Source of the DNA: an uncultured Saprospiraceae bacterium
GTDB taxonomy: Bacteria; Bacteroidota; Bacteroidia; Chitinophagales; Saprospiraceae
Length of the DNA stretch: 64,000 bases
Reading direction: 5' to 3'
Assembly: GCA_905480605.1 (NCBI GenBank)
Contig: CAJQRD010000045.1
Location: 1 to 64,000 of the forward strand
Part shown: positions 29,026 through 39,479 of the stretch, in pieces
How positions within the stretch are numbered: the stretch's first letter is position 1
Layout of the letters: every line of letters starts with the position of its first letter
The notes under the pieces: model-generated
The model's input: the letters and a program-made list of their open reading frames with translations, nothing else
The model's database searches: none
Told to the model about the DNA's origin: nothing
Translations under genes and position numbers: made by a program

Positions 29026-29400
29026 ATGAGAAAGGATGTTTCAGTTATAATAATTATTCTGTTTTTAATTACCTCATATTCATCTGCAAATCCTGAAAAT
29101 AGAAACTTAATACTTGTCAATGGTATGGGCATATCGGTCCTTCTAAATGATGAGAGCCAAAAGGAAATTTTCACTTCTGCTGAGTATTCCAATGAATATG
29201 AAATTCTATTGTTTGAAACAAAAAAAATGATAGAATATATTCAACTCATAAACCCTAAAGGGGTTATTGAAAATCAATTTCCTGTGAAGGCCAAGAATGT
29301 GGAGATTGAAAGAAGTATTTTTGCAAACGGCAAGTATCTGATGGGGCTTAAAATAAATGGCGAATCACAAGTTGAATTTGTAAATGTAGTGGTTGAGTAG
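29026..29400 (+). CDS. Small secreted protein, paralogue of the 27016 gene
   Basis: From the ATG at 29026 the protein begins MRKDVSVIIIILFLITSYSSA, a signal peptide. The mature sequence lines up with the 27016 protein over its whole length: ISVLLNDESQKEIF, LLFETKKMIEYIQLINPKG, EIERSIFANGKYLMGLKING, FVNVVVE. The shared elements are LND, FETK, a hydrophobic IQ strand, a KG/NG turn and a final V-rich strand. The frame can extend to 28984, but that would add a stretch without a signal peptide. Function is unknown; duplication around alkB is evident. Confidence 0.7.
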   Translation: MRKDVSVIIIILFLITSYSSANPENRNLILVNGMGISVLLNDESQKEIFTSAEYSNEYEILLFETKKMIEYIQLINPKGVIENQFPVKAKNVEIERSIFANGKYLMGLKINGESQVEFVNVVVE

Positions 29401-29406
29401 GAGTCT

Positions 29407-29433
29407 AAGGTTTAACAAAACCTCGTTTTTTTA
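29407..29433 (+). terminator. Rho-independent terminator
   Basis: AGGTTT pairs with AAACCT around a short AACA loop, followed by a T run. It lies just after the stop of the 29026 gene. Confidence 0.7.
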
Positions 29434-29599
29434 TATTGTTAATCTGCCACTATTCTATGGCTTTTTTTGTAATAATAGGGAAGTCGACACGATTCTGCTT
29501 TTTAGGTTGTGCGTATCCAATTCATTGCAAATGTAAGTGGTACCTCCCACATTATTTAAGAGATAAATCTTGACTTTAATAAATCGACAATGTGAGAGT

Positions 29600-31282
29600 C
29601 TACTTTCCTAAAATACTATTAAGTATTGAAAGTGTTATCAGATATGTAGGCTTGACACCTCCTACACCCAATCCCCCAGAAGCCAGCGTTGAACCTGTTT
29701 CTAAAGGATTATCTGAAGCGTAATATGCATATCTTGTTTTAATATCCTCGCTAACACTATTTCGTATTTTTGAGGCAGCTTGAATAGCTTTTTGATAATG
29801 CGCACCTTCCATTTCTAAACCAATCGCTTTCCAAGAAGACTTTGCGAAATATCTTAAGATATCTTTATTCTGAAGAGAGGTTCCCATTACTGTAATCATA
29901 GATCCTTTGTAAACATTTAATGAACTGTCTTCAAATATTTTCGGATTGAAATGATTGTCGAATGGATAATTATCTGCTGATCCTTCAAAGATGTGTGAAG
30001 TTGGAACCATGATATCACCTTTAGTACCTTCTAAGATTCCAGCCTTACCCATGATGTTGATGGACTCTATATTTAAGTTGGTTTTTACTCCGTCTTTGCT
30101 GAATGGTTTTAAAAGCTCATCCATCAATTCATAAGCTTGTTCACCAAAGGCATAATCCATGACAATCAAGACAATGTCTGTTTTGATTTTTTGAGTTGGA
30201 CAAATTTCAGGAGAAATAGTAAAGTCATTCAATTTGCTACAATCAACTATTTGGCAAGCAATATTTACTCCAGAAGAATCTGAAATTTCATACATACCGT
30301 TTTTGTAGGCAAATTTTTCAACTAGATCTTGATGCTTTTGATTGCTTTTTAAAGATAGTTTCTCGGCAATACTTTCAATCGAACTATCAAAAGATTTTAG
30401 TGCAGACGGAGCATAAAGAGAATTCATAACACTGTGAAGATTAGAACTTATTATGTGGATTGGTTTGTCCAATAAGTTTTTTTCTTCGAGTGATTGTTTG
30501 ATGTTTATAGCCCAACTGGTTCCAAAAATATGATGGCCAATTTTATCTCTTAAGGTAGAAGAGAAACTTATTTCTCTGTCTATATCTTCTGTGTGTTCTT
30601 TGATACTATTATGTCCTAACCAATATACAATGTTGAAAAGTGCATTTACTTTTTTTGCTTTATCAAATGATTCTGCCGCATCAATTGTCTCCTCATAGGT
30701 CCTCCCAACAAGAGTGCTTAAGTAAGTGTAAGCAACATCAACATTGAATTCTTCTTGATTTTTAATTTTTGAAATAATTTCTTCTAGCATTACCCAATCC
30801 TTCCTTTTGCGACTTTTATAGTCTAATGCATTGCGGCGGATTTTTTCTGCTTCGATATACATGAAGGTCAAGTGAGTAAGAACATCATATATATCACTTC
30901 TTCCCCTTGTCATTTCGATGTAGTATTGATCTTCGTCAATTCTGTAGCAGTTTCTTCTTCTTTTTGCTGGAATCTTTGCTTGATGCGAAGAATTTTCAAA
31001 ACCTTCTCTTGAGATTAATTTAATAAAAGAACATTCCTCTATCCCTTGAGGCAATCTTTGAAAGATATACAAAAGACCATTTAATTCAACTTTTTCAGCA
31101 TTTGCTATTGATCCATAGATTTCAGGCTCTAAGGCAAGTAAGGAGTTAATCATCGCTTCACCAGAGACACCAAGTGGCTTATAAGATCCTCTAATAAATA
31201 AATGTCGCATAGCAATATAAAGCCTTTGAATGGCTGCTCTTGAGATTTGCGCGCGACTAAGTTGAGAATTTATAGAGTTCAT
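29600..31282 (-). CDS. Uncharacterised protein with nucleoside-phosphorylase-like C-terminus
   Basis: This 560-residue protein is alpha-helical in its first 320 residues (AMRHLFIRGSYKPLGVSG near 24-41 is distinctive) and carries a basic KRRRNCYRID motif near 100. The C-terminal third looks like the nucleoside phosphorylase/nucleosidase fold: an IVLIVMDYAFGEQAYEL strand-helix, MGKAGILEGTKGDIMVPTSH near 400, and KAIGLEMEGAHYQKAI near 500, where EMEG matches the ribose-binding motif of that superfamily. It may correspond to the DUF6909 family of Bacteroidota, which I cannot verify. The enzyme could cleave a nucleotide or nucleoside. It stands alone. Confidence 0.6.
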   Translation of the reverse strand: MNSINSQLSRAQISRAAIQRLYIAMRHLFIRGSYKPLGVSGEAMINSLLALEPEIYGSIANAEKVELNGLLYIFQRLPQGIEECSFIKLISREGFENSSHQAKIPAKRRRNCYRIDEDQYYIEMTRGRSDIYDVLTHLTFMYIEAEKIRRNALDYKSRKRKDWVMLEEIISKIKNQEEFNVDVAYTYLSTLVGRTYEETIDAAESFDKAKKVNALFNIVYWLGHNSIKEHTEDIDREISFSSTLRDKIGHHIFGTSWAINIKQSLEEKNLLDKPIHIISSNLHSVMNSLYAPSALKSFDSSIESIAEKLSLKSNQKHQDLVEKFAYKNGMYEISDSSGVNIACQIVDCSKLNDFTISPEICPTQKIKTDIVLIVMDYAFGEQAYELMDELLKPFSKDGVKTNLNIESINIMGKAGILEGTKGDIMVPTSHIFEGSADNYPFDNHFNPKIFEDSSLNVYKGSMITVMGTSLQNKDILRYFAKSSWKAIGLEMEGAHYQKAIQAASKIRNSVSEDIKTRYAYYASDNPLETGSTLASGGLGVGGVKPTYLITLSILNSILGK

Positions 31283-31591
31283 AAGCAGAGAATTGTTTAA
31301 TCAATAATAATTGCAAAAATTGGTCCAATTGAATAAGATTCTAGGAGAAATATTAGAATTTAATCTAAATGAATTGTGTTTAAAAGGAAAAGGTTGGTTA
31401 TCGGAATAAAAATTGAATAGAATTACCTTTTGGAGGTTTAGGTATCAATTTTCAAAAAAATCTTTAACATTTAGAGCAATGACCGTTAAAACGAACTTAA
31501 TATTTGTAAAAAAAGAATCATTTCAATTTATATTGGGTTTAATTGTTGTAACGTTTAATTGTAAACCTCAGAAATACAAAAAAAGAATTTT
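31283..31591. other. Divergent intergenic region without a recognised gene
   Basis: About 309 bases between two divergent genes. A short frame just before 31592 overlaps the next start and has no signal or family features. No repeat is seen. Confidence 0.45.
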
Positions 31592-32320
31592 ATGAAATAT
31601 ATATTATCTCTACTAATAGTTTTAGGCTTTACATTGCAAGCTGATGCTCAATTTGGTAAATTATTGGAGAAGGCTAAGAACAATGATATTGTAAAGAAGG
31701 TCATTGGAAATGATGAATCGCTAGATATTGCGGGTGGTTTGAAGGAAGCTTTGGAGAAAGGCGTAGATGAGGCTGTAACAAGTTTGTCTGCTGAAGATGG
31801 TTATCATAAGAGTCCGTATAAAATTCTGCTCCCAGAAGAAGCAAGAGCGGTTGTAAATAAGTTGAAAATTATTCCTGGGTTTCAAGATGTAGAGGAAAAG
31901 CTGGTCATGAAAATGAATGCAGCAGCCGAATCTGCGGCTAAGAAAGCAACTCCAATATTTGTAAATGCCATCACATCAATGAGTTTTGATGATGCTAGGA
32001 AGATATTATTTGGGGAAGATGATGCCGCAACACGATACTTGGACAACAGTTCACGTAGTGCTCTTTATGATGCATTTTTACCAGCAATTCAAGGTGCACT
32101 AGATGAAGTTAATGCAAGGACATATTGGAAGTCTGTAGTTGAAAAATACAATTCCCTGCCATTTGTCAAAAAAGTAAATCCTGAACTTGATGATCATGTA
32201 AACAATAAAGCGCTGGATGGTATGTTTGGATTGATAGAGGTGAAAGAGGAAGGCATTAGAAAGGATGTTGATCAACGTACAAGTCCTTTGTTGAAAGATG
32301 TATTCAGCAAATTGGACTAA
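31592..32320 (+). CDS. Exported DUF4197-family protein
   Basis: A signal peptide (MKYILSLLIVLGFTLQADAQ) leads into an all-alpha mature protein of about 220 residues. The sequence has GGLKEALEKGVDEAVTSLS, a YKILLPEEARAV segment, MNAAAESAAKKATPIFVNAI, and DRxRIL-like DDARKILFGED, the pattern of DUF4197 proteins, which are periplasmic and of unknown function. The next plus-strand gene, another exported helical protein, follows by 150 bases, and the two may form a unit. Confidence 0.8.
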   Translation: MKYILSLLIVLGFTLQADAQFGKLLEKAKNNDIVKKVIGNDESLDIAGGLKEALEKGVDEAVTSLSAEDGYHKSPYKILLPEEARAVVNKLKIIPGFQDVEEKLVMKMNAAAESAAKKATPIFVNAITSMSFDDARKILFGEDDAATRYLDNSSRSALYDAFLPAIQGALDEVNARTYWKSVVEKYNSLPFVKKVNPELDDHVNNKALDGMFGLIEVKEEGIRKDVDQRTSPLLKDVFSKLD

Positions 32321-32472
32321 TTAGAAAAAAATATTTACATTATAATTGACATTAATAGCACCTTGTTTGGACTAAATGCTATTAGATGTTCTAAAAATTA
32401 TATATTTATTACCAAATTGGCAATTTAAGGGCATATTGTTAATTTGGATTAGAAAACTATTAATATTTAAAA

Positions 32473-33033
32473 ATGAAAAGCGTACTATTCACATTCTTAG
32501 CAGCAATCTTAACTCTACCACTAATCTCACAAGAGTCTTTATTGGATGATTTATTGGGTGTTCAACCTGTAGAAATGAAAGTTGAGGGTTCAGAAGAAAT
32601 CCAAGCAGAATTTCAAAAAACATTGGATGAGGAAAAGGCAAGGGTTGATGATAATATTGCAAAATTAGATGAGGACTACAAAAAAGAGGTAGGGTCACTT
32701 ATTGAAAACTTCAATAAAATACTGGAAAAAACAGTAGAACAAGAAGTGACAAATGAGAAAAAACGTATGATTACAAGCATGCGAACTATGACCATGACTT
32801 TGAAGAAGAATAAAAAAGATGTTATGACAGGGTTTAACAATGTTATGATGAGAACTATTCGTGAATTGCCGAAAGGTACTGAAGGAAAGAAAAAAGAAGA
32901 GGTTGATACCTTCTTGGCTGAATACAGAGATAAATTTGAAACGGAATATACTAATAATTTAAAAGTTCTAGAGACGTTTAAGAATACAGAACACCTGACT
33001 AAGCCTGCTGAAGATACTGCTTCTGGGAATTAA
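32473..33033 (+). CDS. Exported coiled-coil protein of unknown function
   Basis: The signal peptide is MKSVLFTFLAAILTLPLISQ. Residues about 40-170 are highly charged and helical, with heptad-like spacing (EIQAEFQKTLDEEKARVDD, EEVDTFLAEYRDKFETEY), predicting a long coiled coil in the periplasm. I recognise no family. It follows the DUF4197 gene with no obvious terminator, and the shared terminator at 33062 ends the transcript. Confidence 0.6.
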   Translation: MKSVLFTFLAAILTLPLISQESLLDDLLGVQPVEMKVEGSEEIQAEFQKTLDEEKARVDDNIAKLDEDYKKEVGSLIENFNKILEKTVEQEVTNEKKRMITSMRTMTMTLKKNKKDVMTGFNNVMMRTIRELPKGTEGKKKEEVDTFLAEYRDKFETEYTNNLKVLETFKNTEHLTKPAEDTASGN

Positions 33034-33061
33034 GAAATTGTTCAAAAGAATAAGCTTATAT

Positions 33062-33096
33062 AAAAGGCGTTGTGATTATTTCACAACGCCTTTTTT
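33062..33096. terminator. Bidirectional terminator between convergent genes
   Basis: AAAAGGCGTTGTGA pairs with TCACAACGCCTTTT around an AT loop, with T tails on both strands. On the minus strand the stem covers the last codons of pcm. Confidence 0.9.
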
Positions 33097-33720
33097 AAAT
33101 GGTACAAATCGAAAAACACCGTGACTTTCTTTTGTAAAGTTATCTTCGGAGTGTTTTACGATTTTGAGCATTTTCTTATCATCTCCTTCTCCAACAGGAA
33201 TAACTAAAAAGCCACCTATCTGCAATTGATCTAGAAGGCATTTTGGTACTTCTTCCGCTCCAGCCGTAACTAATATTTTATCGAAGGGAGCAAATCTTGG
33301 CGCACCTTTATATCCATCACCATATAAAGTTCTAATTTTATTAAATCCAATTTTTTGAAGCAGGGTATTCGTTTCTTCAAAAAGTTCTATCTGCCTTTCA
33401 ATAGAATATATTTTTTTGCACAACAATGAGAGCACACATGCTTGGTAACCTGAACCTGTTCCAATTTCAAGGATTTTATCTTTTGGTTGTGGATCTAAGA
33501 GTTGTGTTTGGAAACCCACTGTAAAGGGATGGGAGATAGTTTGATTGGCTGTAATCGGAATTGCTTGATCCTTGTATGCCCATTCTTCAAAAGCTTTATC
33601 TAGAAATAGATGTCTAGGGACAGTATTAATTGCTTGTAAAACACGCTCATTGAAAATACCTTTTTTAATTAAAATGTTAACCAAAGACTTTCGTAATCCT
33701 TTATGTCTGTAACTGTCCAT
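33076..33720 (-). CDS. pcm: Protein-L-isoaspartate O-methyltransferase
   Basis: Pcm methylates isoaspartate in damaged proteins so that they can be repaired. Motif I LEIGTGSGYQACVLSLL lies near residues 80-96; the family start VPRHLFLDKAFEEWAYKDQAIPI and the GQTISHPFTVG-like NQTISHPFTVGFQTQLL appear before it. RTLYGDGYKG and LVTAGAEEVP follow in order. Length of 214 residues is normal. A TATTTTTG box sits only 5 bases upstream of the ATG, so a leaderless or very short-leader mRNA is possible. Confidence 0.95.
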   Translation of the reverse strand: MDSYRHKGLRKSLVNILIKKGIFNERVLQAINTVPRHLFLDKAFEEWAYKDQAIPITANQTISHPFTVGFQTQLLDPQPKDKILEIGTGSGYQACVLSLLCKKIYSIERQIELFEETNTLLQKIGFNKIRTLYGDGYKGAPRFAPFDKILVTAGAEEVPKCLLDQLQIGGFLVIPVGEGDDKKMLKIVKHSEDNFTKESHGVFRFVPFKKGVVK

Positions 33721-33968
33721 GTTTCAAAAATAGACATATTATAAAAATATTTAATATATATTATCGATTAATAAGAATTATTAACCGTTTTTGGACATTT
33801 AGTGGCAGTTAAGCCAATCATATTTGTAATTCAATTTATGTAAATCATTGATTACCAATATCTTTTAAATTGGAAAAATAACAAGGCATTAAATTCTTTA
33901 TTAATAGTTGTGATATTTAGATATTATGTGTTTTAATAATTAAATTGAGTTAAAATTTTTAATGATTT

Positions 33969-35372
33969 ATGGAGCAGACGAAGATTAAATTTGGAACAGA
34001 TGGATGGCGAGCAATAATTGCAAAAGATTATACAGTTGATAATGTTAAGCGTGTAACTGAAGCTACAGCAAGATGGATGCTTCAAAAAAAAATGGACAAA
34101 GTTGTAGTTGGTTATGACTGCAGATTTGGAGGAGAGATGTTTAGCAAAACGGCCGCTGCTATTTTTTGTCATTTTGGAATCAAAGTGTTTTATGCTAAAG
34201 AATTCGTTTCTACACCAATGGTCTCTTTGGGCGTAGTAAAAAAGAAAGCTGATATGGGTGTGGTCATTACTGCAAGTCATAATCCTCCTTCTTACAATGG
34301 GTTTAAACTAAAGTCGTCTTATGGTGGCCCAACAATTCAAAGTGATATTACAGATGTTGAGACTATTATTCCAGAAGATTGCTTAGGCACATTAGCGGCA
34401 TTAAGTACATATGAAGGTACGGACCTTTTAGAATATGTTGATCTTGAAGACATGTATATCAAACATGTTGAGGCTTCATTTGATTTAGATGCGATAAGAA
34501 ACAGTCATATTAATTTGGCATATGATGCTATGTATGGTGCTGGACAAAATGTAATTCGAAAGTTATTTCCAGATGCATTTTTATTGCATTGTGAATATAA
34601 TCCATCTTTTATGGGGCAAGCACCAGAACCTATTCATAGGAACCTAACTGAGTTGTCAAATGCCCTGAAGTCAAATGAAAATTTAAATTTAGGATTGGCA
34701 AATGATGGAGATGCCGATCGAATTGGATTGTATGATGCCAACGGTGAATTTGTAGATTCTCATCACATTTTACTTTTGTTGTTGTATTACTTAAAAGAGT
34801 ATAAAGACCTTGATGGGAAAGTGATTACTACTTTCAGTGTTACCAATAAAATGGATCAATTGGCTGCACAATATGGCTTGGAAATACTGACATCCAAAAT
34901 TGGGTTTAAGTACATTGCTGAGGTAATGATGAAAGAAGATATTTTGGTAGGAGGTGAAGAATCAGGTGGTATTGCAGTTAAAGGTCATATCAATGAAAGA
35001 GATGGTGTTTGGATTGGTTTGATGATTATGGAATTTATGGCTAAATCCGGTAAATCATTGGAAGAATTGATTCAAGATATTTATGATAAAGTAGGTTCTT
35101 TTAAATTTGATAGAGATGATTTGCATATTGAAGAAAGTAAGAAATGGGCGATCATGGATAAATGTAAGAATGGACAAATAACTTCTATAGGTGGAAAACC
35201 AGTAATTCGAACAGAAGATTTAGATGGTTACAAGTTTTTCCTTTCAGACGAAGAATGGATAATGGTCAGGCCATCAGGTACCGAGCCTGTGCTTAGAGTT
35301 TATGCTCAGGCAGCAAACATGAAAGGTGTTAAAAAGTTATTGACAGAAGCGCATGAAGCCTTACAAGGCTAA
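33969..35372 (+). CDS. Phosphoglucomutase/phosphomannomutase family protein
   Basis: Alpha-D-phosphohexomutases move phosphate between C1 and C6 of hexose phosphates via a phosphoserine. The active Ser is in VITASHNPPSYNGFK near residue 102, the metal loop NDGDADRIGL near 244-253, a sugar-binding GGEESGGI near 333 and the phosphate-binding VRPSGTEPVLRVY near 436-448. Length is 467 residues. Specificity between glucose and mannose forms cannot be set from sequence. It stands alone, with a terminator after it. Confidence 0.92.
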   Translation: MEQTKIKFGTDGWRAIIAKDYTVDNVKRVTEATARWMLQKKMDKVVVGYDCRFGGEMFSKTAAAIFCHFGIKVFYAKEFVSTPMVSLGVVKKKADMGVVITASHNPPSYNGFKLKSSYGGPTIQSDITDVETIIPEDCLGTLAALSTYEGTDLLEYVDLEDMYIKHVEASFDLDAIRNSHINLAYDAMYGAGQNVIRKLFPDAFLLHCEYNPSFMGQAPEPIHRNLTELSNALKSNENLNLGLANDGDADRIGLYDANGEFVDSHHILLLLLYYLKEYKDLDGKVITTFSVTNKMDQLAAQYGLEILTSKIGFKYIAEVMMKEDILVGGEESGGIAVKGHINERDGVWIGLMIMEFMAKSGKSLEELIQDIYDKVGSFKFDRDDLHIEESKKWAIMDKCKNGQITSIGGKPVIRTEDLDGYKFFLSDEEWIMVRPSGTEPVLRVYAQAANMKGVKKLLTEAHEALQG

Positions 35373-35399
35373 TATAGATCGTAACTATAAGTTAAAAAG

Positions 35400-35437
35400 A
35401 AAAAAGCCAAATGAATTTCATTTGGCTTTTTATTTTT
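35400..35437. terminator. Bidirectional terminator
   Basis: AAAAAGCCAAATGAA pairs with TTCATTTGGCTTTTT, giving T tails on both strands between the hexomutase and guaB. Confidence 0.9.
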
Positions 35438-35500
35438 AGTTACTAATTGAAAATACAGATCATCTCAATTTGAAGAATCGATATATCCAATTTCTAAATA

Positions 35501-37018
<1,518 letters not shown>

Positions 37019-37081
37019 TTAATTTTTTTTAGGATTTTCGTTGCATCATTTAATATAAATGGTTCTCAGATCATAATTTAT

Positions 37082-37525
37082 ATGCTTACAATTTACTCGG
37101 ACGATTATTTTATGAAGAAGGCTCTTGACGAAGCTCAAGTGGCATATGACAATGATGAAGTGCCAGTTGGAGCAGTAATCGTTTGTAACAATATGATTAT
37201 CGCTAAGGCCCATAATCAAGTAGAACAATTAAAAGATATTACCGCACACGCCGAAATATTGGCGATAACATCAGCATCTAATTATTTAGGAAGTAAATTT
37301 TTAGATGATTGTACGATGTATGTCAGTATTGAGCCATGTCATATGTGTGCTGGAGCTATCAAATGGGCACGTATTGGCAAATTGGTTTATGGTGCATCTG
37401 ATGATAAATCAGGCTTTATGAAACATGGTAAAGAATTATTACACCCTTCAACAAAATTGGAATATGGCGTAATGAATGAAGAGTGCGCTGATATTATGAA
37501 AAAGTTTTTTAAAGCTTTGAGGTAG
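37082..37525 (+). CDS. tadA: tRNA adenosine(34) deaminase TadA family
   Basis: TadA converts adenosine-34 to inosine in tRNA. The zinc site is clear: HAEIL near residue 56 (His and the proton-shuttling Glu) and EPCHMCAGAI near 83-92 (two Cys). VPVGAVIVCNNMIIAKAHNQ and RIGKLVYGASDDKSG match the family. Length is 147 residues. It is divergent from guaB. Confidence 0.93.
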   Translation: MLTIYSDDYFMKKALDEAQVAYDNDEVPVGAVIVCNNMIIAKAHNQVEQLKDITAHAEILAITSASNYLGSKFLDDCTMYVSIEPCHMCAGAIKWARIGKLVYGASDDKSGFMKHGKELLHPSTKLEYGVMNEECADIMKKFFKALR

Positions 37526-37642
37526 TGAGTTATATGTTACCGCGAAGAAAAAAACAACAAAATTTAGATAAATTAATGATTGATAACTCATTCGCGGTAA
37601 GGTCTCCCTACCAATACCGGAATTACAGAGCAATAAAGCATT

Positions 37643-38182
37643 TTACTTAATACGTCTACCACTTGCAGTATCAGACCTTTTGGATGTTTTCTTTGCTTTA
37701 GATATATCTACCATTAACGCAGCATAAGCACTATCTGATGTTGTTCTGTAATTTGATCCTCCATATGAAATTGTACCACCTCTTTTCTTCCATTTTTTAG
37801 CCAATAAAACATAACGTCCTTTAGCTTTTTCATTGGGTCCAAACATCAAGTATTTCTCGGGATCTTCGTCAAAGCTTAAAGCAAATCGATTGCTTTTGGG
37901 TGAAAATACTAGTACTCCAGGTGTTCCTTTTCTGATGATTACTTCTTCAACTTTGCGTTCGCTTTTTATTTTTATTTGACCGTCCTTTATATCTGATCCA
38001 GCAGAACCATAAACGCGTTCTAATCTTATATCTTCTGATAAATAAAATTGGATTTGTTTAAGCTCTTCTTCCGACCAATTGTTGTCTGCATAAATATCAT
38101 CTGTAAAATAGGTCAATGTTTTACTACAAGAAGTTGACAATACAATCACACATAGGATTGAAAATAATTTTATAAGTTTCAT
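37643..38182 (-). CDS. Hypothetical lipoprotein
   Basis: The signal MKLIKLFSILCVIVLSTSCSK has a lipobox with Cys near residue 19. The mature part contains WSEEELKQIQFYLSEDIRL, VIIRKGTPGVLVF and RYVLLAKKWKKRGGTISYGG, a beta-rich arrangement ending in a Ser/Thr/Lys-rich tail. I recognise no family. It is convergent with tadA, about 118 bases apart, and stands alone. Confidence 0.65.
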   Translation of the reverse strand: MKLIKLFSILCVIVLSTSCSKTLTYFTDDIYADNNWSEEELKQIQFYLSEDIRLERVYGSAGSDIKDGQIKIKSERKVEEVIIRKGTPGVLVFSPKSNRFALSFDEDPEKYLMFGPNEKAKGRYVLLAKKWKKRGGTISYGGSNYRTTSDSAYAALMVDISKAKKTSKRSDTASGRRIK

Positions 38183-38330
38183 ATCGTAATATTATTTAAG
38201 TCTTTGTTGATTATTAGACTCTCAAAATAAATGAAGGTTGAATCTAATGCACAGAATTAAGACTTTTTAACTATGTAATTAACCTTTATTTAAGGTTGGA
38301 TACGATTAATAGAGGAAATTAGAACGAAAG

Positions 38331-39479
38331 TTAAAATGAAATGCTTGTAGTTAAGTTGATAAGATTAAGATCATATTTATCGTTAGTAGGATGCTTGAAC
38401 TGATCCTTATTGATCAGCGAGTTCATGCCCCATTCAGAATCTAAGATGAAATTTAAGTTTTTATTGACTTGGTAATTTACACCAAGGCTTAAACCAATAT
38501 TAGAATTGCTAAAAAATGCATTTTCAACAGTTTCTGATTTTGAAATAGTTTTAGATGCTCTCGTTTCAAGAATGTTATCTAATTCCTGACTATAAGTATA
38601 TCTAAACTTAACTCCACTGTTTATTGAAAGCACATTCGAGATTGCATAATTTAAGTTAACGGGTAAATAAATTTGCTTGAATGACTTTAGTCCATCATAA
38701 TATGTTGCTTCTTTATCCAGAGGTGATAAGCTTTTGAAATTATCTGTGTTTTTTCCAAAAAACGGAAAGATCAAGAAGTTTCTAGTTACAAAATTAACAG
38801 CTAAACCAGTTTGAATACCAACTCTTTTAGAAAGAGGAAGGTGAACACCTGTTGTGAATCCATAACCTGAAAAATTAGAATTGCTTGACATAAAACTAAG
38901 TAGACCTAAATTATATTTTACTTTGCTATTTTGATTAAAAGTCTTTGAATTCTCATATTTTGGATTCTCAGTCAATTTAATTTCATCTGATCCATTAGGC
39001 TTTAATGAAGTAATAATTTGATCAAGGTTTGGCAACTCATTTATAAGATAATTCTGAGCAATTACTTGTTGATTATCTAAAAATGAAATTGGACTATTTA
39101 TAATTGAATTATTATACTTTTTTTCAGAAATTAAATTAGAATTATTCGATAAATCCTTTTGCGAGGAAGCCCCTTTAAATTCGAAAGTCTGATTAGTATA
39201 GTCAGTTTTATAATTGACCTTTTCTTGATTTAGATATATAGTTTGGTAGATGTAATGTTCTTTTGTAAGTTCTGCCGTAGGAATATTTGAAGTTTGATTA
39301 TAAATTAAAAATCCGATAGTGATTAGAGAAATTAACAAAAGTGCAGAAAGCGCTACAATGACTTTATTCATTGGCGTTGTAGCAACGGGGATGTTCTTGT
39401 CTAACATCTCTTTCATGTCAATCCAAGAAGCATTGACAAATTTCTTGTCAAACATATGTTGATTTGCGTTATCCTGCAT
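38331..39479 (-). CDS. Anti-sigma-like membrane protein with outer-membrane beta-barrel C-terminus
   Basis: Residues 1-35 are soluble and may contact the sigma factor; a TM segment (VIVALSALLLISLITIGFLIYN) lies near 40-61. After a long polar linker, about 190 C-terminal residues have alternating hydrophobic strands (SGYGFTTGVHLPLSKRVGIQ, NFILDSEWGMNSLI) and end with Phe, the look of an outer-membrane beta-barrel. This sigma plus TM/barrel pair is known in Bacteroidota, but the topology is unusual. Its ATG overlaps the sigma stop by 11 bases, so translation is coupled. Confidence 0.75.
   Translation of the reverse strand: MQDNANQHMFDKKFVNASWIDMKEMLDKNIPVATTPMNKVIVALSALLLISLITIGFLIYNQTSNIPTAELTKEHYIYQTIYLNQEKVNYKTDYTNQTFEFKGASSQKDLSNNSNLISEKKYNNSIINSPISFLDNQQVIAQNYLINELPNLDQIITSLKPNGSDEIKLTENPKYENSKTFNQNSKVKYNLGLLSFMSSNSNFSGYGFTTGVHLPLSKRVGIQTGLAVNFVTRNFLIFPFFGKNTDNFKSLSPLDKEATYYDGLKSFKQIYLPVNLNYAISNVLSINSGVKFRYTYSQELDNILETRASKTISKSETVENAFFSNSNIGLSLGVNYQVNKNLNFILDSEWGMNSLINKDQFKHPTNDKYDLNLINLTTSISF

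Noticed and set aside
31413-31595. Plus-strand 60-codon frame just before the DUF4197 gene
   Set aside because: It overlaps the next start by four bases, has no family features, and its start lies in AT-rich leader sequence.
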